A stretch of 23,895 nt of DNA from an uncultured Erysipelotrichaceae bacterium (lineage in GTDB: Bacteria; Bacillota_I; Bacilli_A; Erysipelotrichales; Erysipelotrichaceae). The position numbers and the translations under genes were made by a program. Shown here piece after piece: positions 1 through 7,078 of this stretch (positions are counted from its first letter, which is position 1; each line of letters begins with the position of its first letter). The DNA lies in contig CALVCY010000025.1 of the NCBI GenBank assembly GCA_944326175.1, positions 1 to 23,895 on the forward strand, written 5' to 3'. The notes beneath the pieces were generated by a model. It worked only from the letters and a program-made list of their open reading frames with translations, made no database searches and was not told the origin of the DNA.

Positions 1-719
1 CTACGGGGCGCATGGCCAAAACTATGCCATAATATATCACCCGGTCAAGCAGGAATAAAAGATAGCCTTTACGACTACGCTTCAAAAGGCTAGAAGCTCG
101 GTTACTTGTAGCCGAGTAGTTCACGAATTGAAAGTCCATCACATCTGCACTGTCTAATCGCATCCCATCGATATCATAGGTTTCGATCCAGTATTTTGCG
201 ACCTCAAACAAATGGTGTTTGACGTTTAGATCACTTAGATTCATTTGACCAGATCTTCGATACCTCGCCATCCCTGGTAACTGAATGGATCATGATGGGC
301 ATTTGTATTATTAAAGTTTACATCCTTAACCAGCAAACATAGTTTGAGTGCTCGCGATGCACCAGTAGATCTTTAAATGCAAAGAATTCTCGGGAGACGT
401 GGTTGAATACTGTATCCACGATGACACGAATCCCATAGCCATGGGCTTTATCTACCCATTTGCGAAAATCAGTGTTGCTTCCAAGTCGGCCATCCAGTTG
501 AAAATAATCCACTGTATCATACCCATGGCTCAAGGATTGAGCCATGGGTCCGATCTGGATCGTATCAAATCCCATTTCATGGATATGGTCTAACCATTGA
601 TCCAGGATATCAAAACGATTCATGTTGGTTTGGTCATGCAATGCATTGGTTAGACCAAGGGGATACAGATGATACAGTCCGATGATTTCATTAAGACGTT
701 TATTCATGGTTTTAACCAT
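1..719 (-). pseudogene. Degenerate glycoside hydrolase 13 (alpha-amylase family) gene, 5' half, several frameshifts
   Basis: The first frame (719 down to about 328) reads as the start of a GH13 enzyme: an N-terminal GLYHLYPLG strand, WLDHIHEMGFDTIQIGP, a YDTVDYF segment, and the conserved region I as VIVDTVFNHVSREF. Homology then continues in a second frame (KDVNFNNTN, about 327 to 245) and a third (MNLSDLNVKHHLFEVAKYW, then DIDGMRLDSADVMDF, which is region II with the nucleophile-type Asp). Restoring one A near 326 and one A near 245 rejoins all three. A further shift near 130 is likely, because IRELLGYK appears in another frame. The gene runs off the left edge. Translation probably began at 707 or 719, after an AAAGGATGG ribosome site. 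Family recognition is from motifs; substrate unknown. It is very probably non-functional unless the reads are wrong. Confidence 0.85.
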
Positions 720-751
720 CCTTTGTTCCAATCCATTGTATACTGAAAGTC

Positions 752-1546
752 ATGGAAACCAGGATGGATTTGACCCATGTCAATTATGATGAACTGGCGC
801 GTATCATCACCAAGGCCGGCATCATCTTGCTTCAAAACGGTGCGGAAACGCACCGGGTCGAAGATACGATGATGCGCCTTGCTAAAGCTTATGGTGCAAC
901 CAGTTGTGATGCGTATGCCACCCCTACGTTATTGATCGTATCCTTCAAAGTCGACAGTACGATCAATGATCGGTTGTTGCATAACATCAAACGGGTGCAT
1001 ATGGCTTCGACCAATCTGGATAAGATCGAAAAAGTGAATGCTTTGAGTCGAGCAATAGTCAACGATCCATTACCGATTGAAATATTTGAACAGCGATTGG
1101 ATGAAATCGATCAAGCGAAGGGCTATGGTTTGACCATCCGTATGCTGGCCGCATTACTGTGTTGTTTTGCGTTTGGTTTATTTTTTAAAGGAACGATCGC
1201 TGATGCTTTTGCTTCAGCGATCGTGGGTGTGGTGGTTGAAACCACTGTATCTTTGGTTTCAACCATTTCTTTTTCATCGTTTTTTACCAATATGCTCGGT
1301 GCATCCGTTGCAACGTTATTTGCCCATCTGTTTGCATTGGTCGTACCCGTGAATGCGGATATCGTCATCATCTCTTCCATTATGCTCTTGGTTCCAGGGT
1401 TAGCCATGACCAATGCCATTCGGGATTCGGTATCGGGTGATCCCGTATCCGGGATCACCCGATTATGGGAAGCGTTGATGGTGGCCATTGCCATAGCAGC
1501 TGGGTCTGGTTTGACCATGTTGCTTTTATCGGGGGTGGGATTATGA
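752..1546 (+). CDS. Threonine/serine exporter, ThrE/YjjP-type N-terminal subunit
   Basis: 264 residues. The soluble N-terminal part carries GAETHRVEDTMMRL (about residues 30-43), the signature of the DUF1212/ThrE family. It is followed by about five hydrophobic segments from residue 130 to the end. In this family the protein pairs with a small membrane partner to export threonine or serine, and here the partner is the next gene, joined by an ATGA overlap. The annotated ATG lacks a Shine-Dalgarno sequence. TATACT at 739-744 lies 7 nt before it, so the mRNA may be leaderless. An internal ATG at 764 is the alternative start, but AGG abuts it directly, which is too close. The coding sequence contains three long inverted repeats (1193, 1233, 1432). 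Function is inferred from family; substrate not shown. Confidence 0.85.
   Translation: METRMDLTHVNYDELARIITKAGIILLQNGAETHRVEDTMMRLAKAYGATSCDAYATPTLLIVSFKVDSTINDRLLHNIKRVHMASTNLDKIEKVNALSRAIVNDPLPIEIFEQRLDEIDQAKGYGLTIRMLAALLCCFAFGLFFKGTIADAFASAIVGVVVETTVSLVSTISFSSFFTNMLGASVATLFAHLFALVVPVNADIVIISSIMLLVPGLAMTNAIRDSVSGDPVSGITRLWEALMVAIAIAAGSGLTMLLLSGVGL
1193..1265 (+). repeat. Two adjacent 11-bp inverted repeats inside the thrE-type gene
   Basis: First: ACGATCGCTGA (1193-1203) with TCAGCGATCGT (1214-1224), 10-base loop. Second: TGGTTGAAACC (1233-1243) with GGTTTCAACCA (1255-1265), 11-base loop; its outer ends match the dispersed palindrome with a 4-base centre. Both lie in sequence coding for membrane helices. 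Confidence 0.88.
1432..1463 (+). repeat. Perfect 14-bp inverted repeat inside the thrE-type gene
   Basis: ATCGGGTGATCCCG (1432-1445), loop TATC, then its exact complement (1450-1463). It codes for SGDPVSGITR, a conserved stretch of the family, and has no T-run after it. Confidence 0.92.
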
Positions 1547-1965
1547 TCATTACAGCATTGAGCAGTGCATTGGCATCGGCAGCGTTTGGATTATTGTTCA
1601 ATGTCCCCTATCCCCAATTGATATTGATCGCATTGGTCGGTTTATCCGGTGGGATCGTATATGGATCGTTGTTGATGGTTTCATCCACTTATCTGGCTTT
1701 GTTTGTGGCCAGTAGCGTGATCACCTTACTTTCCGATATCATGGCCCATCGTTTCCGGATCCCGACCATTACCTTTTTGATCTGTGCCTTGATCCCATTG
1801 GTACCAGGGGGTGGTTTGTACTATACGATGCTGGAAGTGATCAATGGTACGATCAATGGAGCATTGATCAAAGGCGTGGATACGATCGTCCAAGCGATTT
1901 GTATCGTCTTTGGAGTGGTATTGATCAGCGGAGTCATGGGGATGGTCCGGTCCATAAAAAAATAG
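1543..1965 (+). CDS. Threonine/serine exporter, YjjB/ThrE_2-type C-terminal subunit
   Basis: 140 residues, almost wholly hydrophobic with four to five membrane segments. I chose ATG 1543 because it overlaps the upstream stop as ATGA and follows a GGGGGTGGGA ribosome site. The longer open frame from 1465 would overlap the upstream gene by 82 nt. PLVPGGGLYYTM near residue 88 matches the conserved loop of the small ThrE subunit family (DUF3815). With the preceding gene it should form one exporter, as YjjP and YjjB do in enterobacteria. In actinobacterial ThrE the two halves are fused into one polypeptide. Translational coupling by the overlap fits a fixed stoichiometry. Confidence 0.82.
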   Translation: MIITALSSALASAAFGLLFNVPYPQLILIALVGLSGGIVYGSLLMVSSTYLALFVASSVITLLSDIMAHRFRIPTITFLICALIPLVPGGGLYYTMLEVINGTINGALIKGVDTIVQAICIVFGVVLISGVMGMVRSIKK

Positions 1966-1977
1966 CAGGTAAAAGGT

Positions 1978-3225
1978 ATGAATGGGAATCCATTGAAAGT
2001 AAATGATATAAAAACCACGCTCATCTTGGGATTATTGGTGGTTTTGATCAGCGTCTTGGTGGCATTGGTCGAAGTCATTTTTTCCTATGGGATTACGTTG
2101 GTTACTACCATTCGGATCAATACCATATCTGTTTTATGGATGCTAGCCCTACCAATAGTTGGATGGTTGATCTTGAAAATCTATCAGCATACGCATGCAT
2201 CCACCATGGATGTCATGGGTGCATTGTTCGATATTTACCATTACAAAGATCGAAAACTTCCATTGATATTGATCCCATTGGCATTAGTGAGTACATGGCT
2301 GACCCATCTATGTGGTGGTTCAGTTGGACGCGAAGGGGTCGCGGTGCAAGTGGGTGGATTGATCGGGATGAACATTGGTTCGACCATCAATTCCTTTAAT
2401 ATCACGCATAAACGGATATTAGTCTATTGTGGGATGGCTGCCGGCTTTGCTGGCTTGTTCCTTACCCCTTGGACGGCGATGTTTTTTGTGCTAGAGATCG
2501 CGATATCAGGGATGGTGGATACCATGTTATTGATCCCTTGTGGATTTTCGGCATTTATTGCATCCATGGTGGCATCATGGTGCGGATTGCATCCGTTTAC
2601 CTATGGTTTGACCATCACCGGTATGGATTGGACCATGCTGATCGATATCATTTTGATGAGTATCCTCTTTGGTTTGATCGGGGGATGGTTTGGTCGAAGC
2701 ATCCATTGGATCCATGATCATTTGACGCGTTTATTCCATGGTCATACCACAAAAATGATGGTAACCATGGCATGTGTGATCGCTATCATCATGGTATTGA
2801 CCAACGGACGTTATGCCGGATTATCGACCGATCTCGAACATGGTGCTTTCTCTGGAGACGTGTATTGGTTTGATTTTCTATTCAAATTTGGTTTGACCAG
2901 TCTATGCCTTGGTATCGGGTTAAAAGGTGGTGAAGTGGCACCATTATTTGTCATTGGTTCCACCCTGGGTGCATTTTTGGCATCGTTATTGAATGTTCCG
3001 GTGGAATTTGGTGCAGCGTTGGGCTATATCTGTGTGTTCGCTTCTGGAACCAATACATTGATCGCACCGATGTTTTTGGTCGGGGAATCGTTTGGTTTTG
3101 CCAATGTCCCTTTCTTCGCCTTTGGAGTGATCATCGCCTATGCATTCAATTTCAACCACAGCATCTATACCCATCAAACCAGTATCAATCAATTGCTGGA
3201 TGAAAGGGAAAAGAAGGATGGTTGA
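1978..3225 (+). CDS. CLC-family antiporter, probably fluoride-type (CLC-F)
   Basis: 415 residues with about ten to twelve membrane helices. The CLC signature reads GGSVGREGVAVQ with the gating glutamate at E119. The second anion-pathway motif is KGGEVAPLF instead of the GxFxP of chloride transporters. The first motif, GSGIP, is absent and replaced around HASTMDVMGAL. The GREGxAVQ plus GGEVxP combination is what I know of the fluoride/proton antiporter subgroup, which expels cytoplasmic fluoride, so I infer that specificity; a chloride or other anion role is not excluded. AGGTAAAAGG precedes the ATG, 12 nt after the thrE partner, so the three genes probably share one mRNA. No fluoride riboswitch is visible. 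The TGA stop lies inside a copy of the TGGT-N3-ACCA palindrome. Confidence 0.85.
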   Translation: MNGNPLKVNDIKTTLILGLLVVLISVLVALVEVIFSYGITLVTTIRINTISVLWMLALPIVGWLILKIYQHTHASTMDVMGALFDIYHYKDRKLPLILIPLALVSTWLTHLCGGSVGREGVAVQVGGLIGMNIGSTINSFNITHKRILVYCGMAAGFAGLFLTPWTAMFFVLEIAISGMVDTMLLIPCGFSAFIASMVASWCGLHPFTYGLTITGMDWTMLIDIILMSILFGLIGGWFGRSIHWIHDHLTRLFHGHTTKMMVTMACVIAIIMVLTNGRYAGLSTDLEHGAFSGDVYWFDFLFKFGLTSLCLGIGLKGGEVAPLFVIGSTLGAFLASLLNVPVEFGAALGYICVFASGTNTLIAPMFLVGESFGFANVPFFAFGVIIAYAFNFNHSIYTHQTSINQLLDEREKKDG

Positions 3226-3240
3226 ACCAGTGGAATCGAT

Positions 3241-3253
3241 TATAATCTTGGTA
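3241..3253 (+). promoter_or_regulatory. Perfect -10 box directly upstream of a start codon (possible leaderless promoter)
   Basis: TATAAT occupies 3241-3246 and six bases later comes the ATG at 3253, which is where transcription would be expected to start. No Shine-Dalgarno sequence exists between them. No good TTGACA lies 16-18 bp upstream; the palindrome TGGTTGAACCA (3219-3229) sits there instead. Leaderless initiation is inferred from spacing alone. Confidence 0.5.
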
Positions 3254-4206
3254 TGAAACGTGCGTTATATGGTTTGACCACCGTATCCTTTATGCTGATG
3301 CTCAACCATGCTTATCTGACCAATGTACCCTTTAAGAATCATCTTGAATTATCGGATTATCTGCTAGTGTATGCCAGCAATGATTTATCCCAGGATGTGT
3401 TGATCATCGAAACGTATGATCAAAACCATCAATTGATCGATGTTGGTCAATATAAGGCAGGGGATGCATGGAATACAAAAATCGTCGATGATCAATACAT
3501 TATTTTAGGTGGTGATGAAACACTGACAATTGACTTGTCCAACGGCAATGTCGGATCAATCCCAGTATTAAGTAATTATGCGGATCTTGATAGAAATCGT
3601 TTGATTCTCCAGGTCAAAAAAGAACCGGGTTCTGTTTTTGATACGATCTGTGCTGTTGATCAATTTCCGCTTGGCGCCAATAAACAGTGTATCGACTTAG
3701 AGGAATTTCTTTACTCGTTTATTGCTGATAATAATCAACTCTACGCTATGGAAATTGGCCCATCGGGTTTTCGATTGAATACGTATGATCTCAATACACT
3801 GCAGCGATATGATACTTACAAGTTAGAAACGAGTCATCCGTATATCCTTGTGGGTATTGATCAGAATCATCATCTCATTGCATTGGATGAACATATGGAA
3901 TGGTTTGATTGGACAATGATGTCAAATATCCAACTTGAAGACATTGAATTCATTAAGTTTAACGAGCCACACTATTATGTGAATCGACAGACTGAAACAG
4001 TACCGATTTCAGGAAGCATTGACTCCTATTATCAGGACATAGTGGCGGCAACTAGTTCAATTGATTTTGTCGATACTGTTTCTTTTTGGCACGTGGCTCC
4101 GCATGTCAAAGCCCCCTTTGATCAATTTAGCTGTGATGTGAATTCTCGTTATCCTTGGTTTAACCTTCGTATGATCGGCGCGGTGTGGACCGGTGAGAAA
4201 CCATGA
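3253..4206 (+). CDS. Unrecognised exported or membrane-anchored protein
   Basis: 317 residues. I do not recognise the family. The first 22 residues (MKR, then a hydrophobic run) look like a signal peptide or membrane anchor without a lipobox. The rest is hydrophilic, rich in Asp, Asn, Tyr and Ile, and made of short beta-strand-like segments (DDQYIILGGDETLTIDL, ADNNQLYAMEI, NHHLIALDEHMEWFD) that recur about every 40-50 residues, which could be a beta-propeller-like fold; that is only an impression. Base composition and codon choice differ from the neighbours: more A+T, fewer ATTGATC-type stretches, and only one copy of the window's palindrome, in the signal region. This suggests later acquisition or relaxed selection. 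The C-terminus after residue 275 is low in pattern and could be frameshifted. Confidence 0.55.
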   Translation: MKRALYGLTTVSFMLMLNHAYLTNVPFKNHLELSDYLLVYASNDLSQDVLIIETYDQNHQLIDVGQYKAGDAWNTKIVDDQYIILGGDETLTIDLSNGNVGSIPVLSNYADLDRNRLILQVKKEPGSVFDTICAVDQFPLGANKQCIDLEEFLYSFIADNNQLYAMEIGPSGFRLNTYDLNTLQRYDTYKLETSHPYILVGIDQNHHLIALDEHMEWFDWTMMSNIQLEDIEFIKFNEPHYYVNRQTETVPISGSIDSYYQDIVAATSSIDFVDTVSFWHVAPHVKAPFDQFSCDVNSRYPWFNLRMIGAVWTGEKP

Positions 4207-4404
4207 TATAACCATCGCGACACGTGGATGCTTGAGATGAACAGGCGTGTGTTGTAACATATGGCATGTGTTTATCTTAAGCAAGCATTAGCATGGTTCG
4301 ATCATTTCTGATTCCTGATCATCCGTATCAGGGTTTTATCTATGGTTTGACCATCTATGCTATGGTTCTACCATTTCCATCATTATCAAAGGAGAAACCG
4401 AATT
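4207..4404 (+). other. Intergenic region with two palindromes 20 bp apart, upstream of prfA
   Basis: 198 bases without a gene. Near its right end two copies of the palindrome, ATGGTTTGACCAT (4342-4354) and ATGGTTCTACCAT (4362-4374), sit with centres 20 bp apart, roughly two helical turns. A one-mismatch copy, ATGGTTCGATCAT, is near 4293. I see no convincing -35/-10 pair and no terminator for the preceding gene. Confidence 0.6.
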
Positions 4405-5496
4405 ATGAGTGAAACCAATCCCATTGTTGAAAAATGTGCACAGATCGAAAATGAATATAATGCCATCAATGATCAATTGATGTCCCCGGAAGTCTTATCC
4501 GATCCCAAAACGATGACCCGTTTGGCAAAAAAACAGGCATCTTTGAAACAAATCGTGGATGAATATCAATTGTATAAAAAGTATGCATCCCAAAAAGAAG
4601 ATGGTTTAACCATGTTAAATGAAGATGATGCTGAACTTAAAGAAATGGCAAAGACTGAAATCGAAGAAGCAGATTCTAAGCTTCCCGAAATCCTTGATCG
4701 TCTTCAAGTCTTATTGATCCCGAAAGACCCGGAAGACGATTGTGATGCCATCATCGAAATCCGCGGCGGTGCCGGCGGTGACGAAGGCAATATCTTTGCC
4801 GGCGACTTATATCGTATGTATACGATGTATGCCGAGAAAATGGGTTGGAAGATCCAACCACTGGAACAAAGTGAAAGCGAAGCCGGCGGCTTTGCGTTGA
4901 TCTCGGCATTGATCAAAGGGAACGATGTCTATCACCACCTCAAATATGAAAGTGGTACGCATCGCGTGCAGCGTGTTCCGAAAACCGAATCTCAGGGACG
5001 GATCCACACTTCCACTGCTACGGTTTGGGTCTATCCCAACGTGGAAGATCTGGACAGTGAAGAATTCGATATTCCCGAAAGTGATTTGACCATCGAAACC
5101 CATCGTGCCTCTGGTGCCGGTGGGCAGCATATCAATAAAACCGATTCCGCGGTCCGTATCGTCCATGTGCCCACCGGCATCACCGTCAATTGTCAGGATG
5201 GTCGAAGCCAGATCGAAAACCGGGAAACCGCATTGCGTTTGATCAAAGCCAGAGTCTATGAACAGATGAAGGCGGAAAAGGAAGCCAAAGAAGGTGCGGC
5301 ACGCCGCAGTAAGATCGGTACCGGGGATCGTAGTGAAAAAATCAGAACGTATAATTATCCCCAGAATCGGGTTACCGATCATCGGATTGGTCTGACCATC
5401 AATCAATTGGATCGGATCATGGATGGTAAACTCGATGCCATCATCGATGGTCTTTTGCAAGAAGAGCAGCGTCAGAAATTGGAAGGACAACAATAA
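4405..5496 (+). CDS. prfA: Peptide chain release factor 1
   Basis: 363 residues, the usual RF1 length. It releases the finished peptide at UAA and UAG codons in the ribosomal A site. The catalytic GGQ is at 239-241 inside RASGAGGQHINKTDSAVR. The stop-codon recognition tripeptide of RF1 (PxT) is PKT at 192-194, in GTHRVQRVPKTESQGRIHTS. RF2 would have SPF, which separates the two. ATG 4405 is preceded by AAAGGAG at good spacing; the longer in-frame start at 4357 adds residues absent from RF1. The stop shares a base with the start of prmC, whose product methylates the GGQ glutamine, so the pair is functionally coupled. Two palindrome copies lie in the coding sequence (4602 and 5388). Confidence 0.97.
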   Translation: MSETNPIVEKCAQIENEYNAINDQLMSPEVLSDPKTMTRLAKKQASLKQIVDEYQLYKKYASQKEDGLTMLNEDDAELKEMAKTEIEEADSKLPEILDRLQVLLIPKDPEDDCDAIIEIRGGAGGDEGNIFAGDLYRMYTMYAEKMGWKIQPLEQSESEAGGFALISALIKGNDVYHHLKYESGTHRVQRVPKTESQGRIHTSTATVWVYPNVEDLDSEEFDIPESDLTIETHRASGAGGQHINKTDSAVRIVHVPTGITVNCQDGRSQIENRETALRLIKARVYEQMKAEKEAKEGAARRSKIGTGDRSEKIRTYNYPQNRVTDHRIGLTINQLDRIMDGKLDAIIDGLLQEEQRQKLEGQQ

Positions 5497-6359
5497 TGCC
5501 GACGTATCAGCAAGTGGTACAGCAAGCTCGGAAAGATTTGGCGCATACCAATGCCAACGATCAGGAAATCATGTTATTGATGAATGATCTGTGCCGAGAC
5601 CATGGGATCAATCTTTATGCCGAATATGTAAGAGAAGCGAATCCACAGATCGTGGAGTGGTTCGACCAAGGGTGCAAACGTTTAGCACAGAATGAACCAT
5701 TGGATTATATCCTGGGTTATACTGAATTTTACGGATATCGGTTTAAAGTGGATCCAAGGGTTTTGATCCCTCGACCGGAAACGGAAGAGTTGGTATTGCA
5801 CGCACTAAAAACCATCGATACAGTATTCGATGGTTATACCAGCATTGATGTGGCTGATATCGGATGTGGTTCCGGAGCTATTGGTTTATCTGTTGCGCTG
5901 GAAGAACCACGCGTGAAGTTGGTTGCCAGTGACATCAGTGATGATGCATTGGAAGTGGCAAAGATCAATGCCAGGGCATTGCATGTCGATGCATCGTTTT
6001 ATTGCGGGGATATGGCTCAACCATTAATCGACCATGCCATTAAAGTAGATATGGTATTATGCAATCCACCGTATATCCCAGCTGATGAGACCATGGAATC
6101 CAGTGTCATTGATTATGAACCCCATGTGGCATTGTTTGGTGGAAGCGATGGATTGAAATTTTATCGTTCTGTTTTAACTGATGCCAAATATATTTTGAAA
6201 GGCGAAGGTCATTTATTGTTTGAAATGGGATACAACCAAAAGGAAGCATTGAGTGAACTGGTTTTAACCATCAATCCCAATGCGACGGTTGAATGTTTTA
6301 AAGATATCAATGGAAAGAATCGGATTCTTTGGGTGAATATGCATTATGGAAATCGTTAA
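5496..6359 (+). CDS. prmC: Release factor glutamine methyltransferase
   Basis: 287 residues. It uses S-adenosylmethionine to methylate the glutamine of the GGQ motif in release factors. An N-terminal helical domain (1-75) is followed by the methyltransferase fold: ADIGCGSGAIG at 120-130 binds SAM, and NPPY at 190-193 holds the target glutamine side chain. The ATG overlaps the prfA stop by one base (TAATG), with GGAAGG just upstream. The 3' end overlaps the next gene by 14 nt. A 9-bp inverted repeat lies at 5810-5835, in the sequence coding for the loop before the SAM motif. Confidence 0.96.
   Translation: MPTYQQVVQQARKDLAHTNANDQEIMLLMNDLCRDHGINLYAEYVREANPQIVEWFDQGCKRLAQNEPLDYILGYTEFYGYRFKVDPRVLIPRPETEELVLHALKTIDTVFDGYTSIDVADIGCGSGAIGLSVALEEPRVKLVASDISDDALEVAKINARALHVDASFYCGDMAQPLIDHAIKVDMVLCNPPYIPADETMESSVIDYEPHVALFGGSDGLKFYRSVLTDAKYILKGEGHLLFEMGYNQKEALSELVLTINPNATVECFKDINGKNRILWVNMHYGNR
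5810..5835 (+). repeat. Inverted repeat inside prmC, 9-bp arms
   Basis: AACCATCGA at 5810-5818 and its exact complement TCGATGGTT at 5827-5835, with an 8-base loop. The right arm overlaps a TGGT-N3-ACCA palindrome at 5831-5841. No T-run follows, so it is not a terminator. Confidence 0.7.
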
Positions 6360-6906
6360 GGAAAGTGAGATCGCGACCATTCACCAATGGTTAGACCATG
6401 GGTATCCGTTGGCATTGCCAACGGATACCGTATATGGATTGATTTTAAAAGCAACCAACGACAATGAGTATGTGTTAAAACAGATCAAAAACCGACCTGA
6501 GGATAAACCATTACCGATGGTGGTATCCAGTGTCGAAGAACTGTTGGATTTGATCGAAGTGCCGCAATCCTATCTATATGTGGTTTATGATCATTTACCC
6601 GGTGGTTTGACCATCGTTGGTAAAGCCAAAAAAGATTATGGTCATCCCACGCTCGCCGTGCGTGTTCCGGATAAACCGTATTTATTGCAGAGTTTAAAAG
6701 GTATCGGACCCTGTTGGCTGACCAGTGCCAATATTTCCGGAGAACCGGCATGCTTTACGGTCGATCAAGTCAAAGAAAGACTGAATGGTCGGATCCAATA
6801 TATCGTGGATGGACCATGTAAGGATAATGTGGCCAGTACCATCGTCTCTTTTGTCGATGGTTCACCCAAGATACTGCGTCAAGGTGCATTGGTTATCCAG
6901 TTTTAA
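6346..6906 (+). CDS. tsaC: L-threonylcarbamoyladenylate synthase, TsaC/YwlC type
   Basis: 186 residues, a single YrdC domain without the C-terminal Sua5 extension. It condenses threonine, bicarbonate and ATP into threonylcarbamoyl-AMP, the precursor of the t6A modification next to the anticodon of ANN-decoding tRNAs. Visible motifs are PTDTVYGL (25-32), KNRPEDKPLP (48-57) and SANISG (127-132). The start overlaps the end of prmC by 14 nt and no other in-frame ATG lies close. The prfA-prmC-tsaC order is common in Bacillota. A terminator follows directly. A 13-bp inverted repeat lies at 6401-6429, over the codons of the PTDTVYG region. Confidence 0.93.
   Translation: MEIVKESEIATIHQWLDHGYPLALPTDTVYGLILKATNDNEYVLKQIKNRPEDKPLPMVVSSVEELLDLIEVPQSYLYVVYDHLPGGLTIVGKAKKDYGHPTLAVRVPDKPYLLQSLKGIGPCWLTSANISGEPACFTVDQVKERLNGRIQYIVDGPCKDNVASTIVSFVDGSPKILRQGALVIQF
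6401..6429 (+). repeat. Perfect 13-bp inverted repeat inside tsaC
   Basis: GGTATCCGTTGGC (6401-6413) and its exact complement (6417-6429), with an ATT loop. The right arm codes for part of the conserved PTDT substrate-binding loop. The TGGT-N3-ACCA palindrome at 6388-6398 is 2 bases upstream. No T-run follows. Confidence 0.9.
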
Positions 6907-6908
6907 AC

Positions 6909-6954
6909 AACAACCGTCAGGGATCATTTCGATCCCTGACGGTTGTTTTTGTTT
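6909..6954 (+). terminator. Rho-independent terminator after tsaC
   Basis: A 17-bp perfect stem (arms 6909-6925 and 6931-6947, containing CAACCGTCAGGGATC) with loop ATTTC, followed by TTTTTGTTT. It starts three bases after the tsaC stop and ends the prfA operon. Confidence 0.95.
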
Positions 6955-6998
6955 CGAATCGATTCAAAAGTGTTGATTCAATCTATGACGATGGATTT

Positions 6999-7007
6999 TG
7001 ATATAAT
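6999..7007 (+). promoter_or_regulatory. Extended -10 promoter of the pepV operon
   Basis: TGATATAAT, an extended -10 (TG at 6999-7000, TATAAT at 7002-7007). No strong -35 lies at the usual distance, which fits an extended -10 promoter. It would give a leader of about 65 nt containing the palindrome ATGGTCGGACCAT (7046-7058) before the ribosome site. Confidence 0.65.
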
Positions 7008-7078
7008 TTGAATCAATAAAACGATGATGAATGACTCTGGTTTTTATGGTCGGACCATTCATCACTCAAGGAGGAAAT

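Noticed and set aside
1965..1978. Fluoride riboswitch before the CLC-F-like gene
   Set aside because: Only 12 bases lie between the genes, far too few.
4807..5493. 228-codon open frame on the minus strand opposite prfA
   Set aside because: It is a shadow of a highly conserved gene; no ribosome site, and the peptide has no recognisable domain.
6259..6271. TGGTTTTAACCA and similar 4-base-centre palindromes as members of the main family
   Set aside because: Kept apart from the strict count because the half-site spacing differs; they may be derivatives, but I cannot show it.
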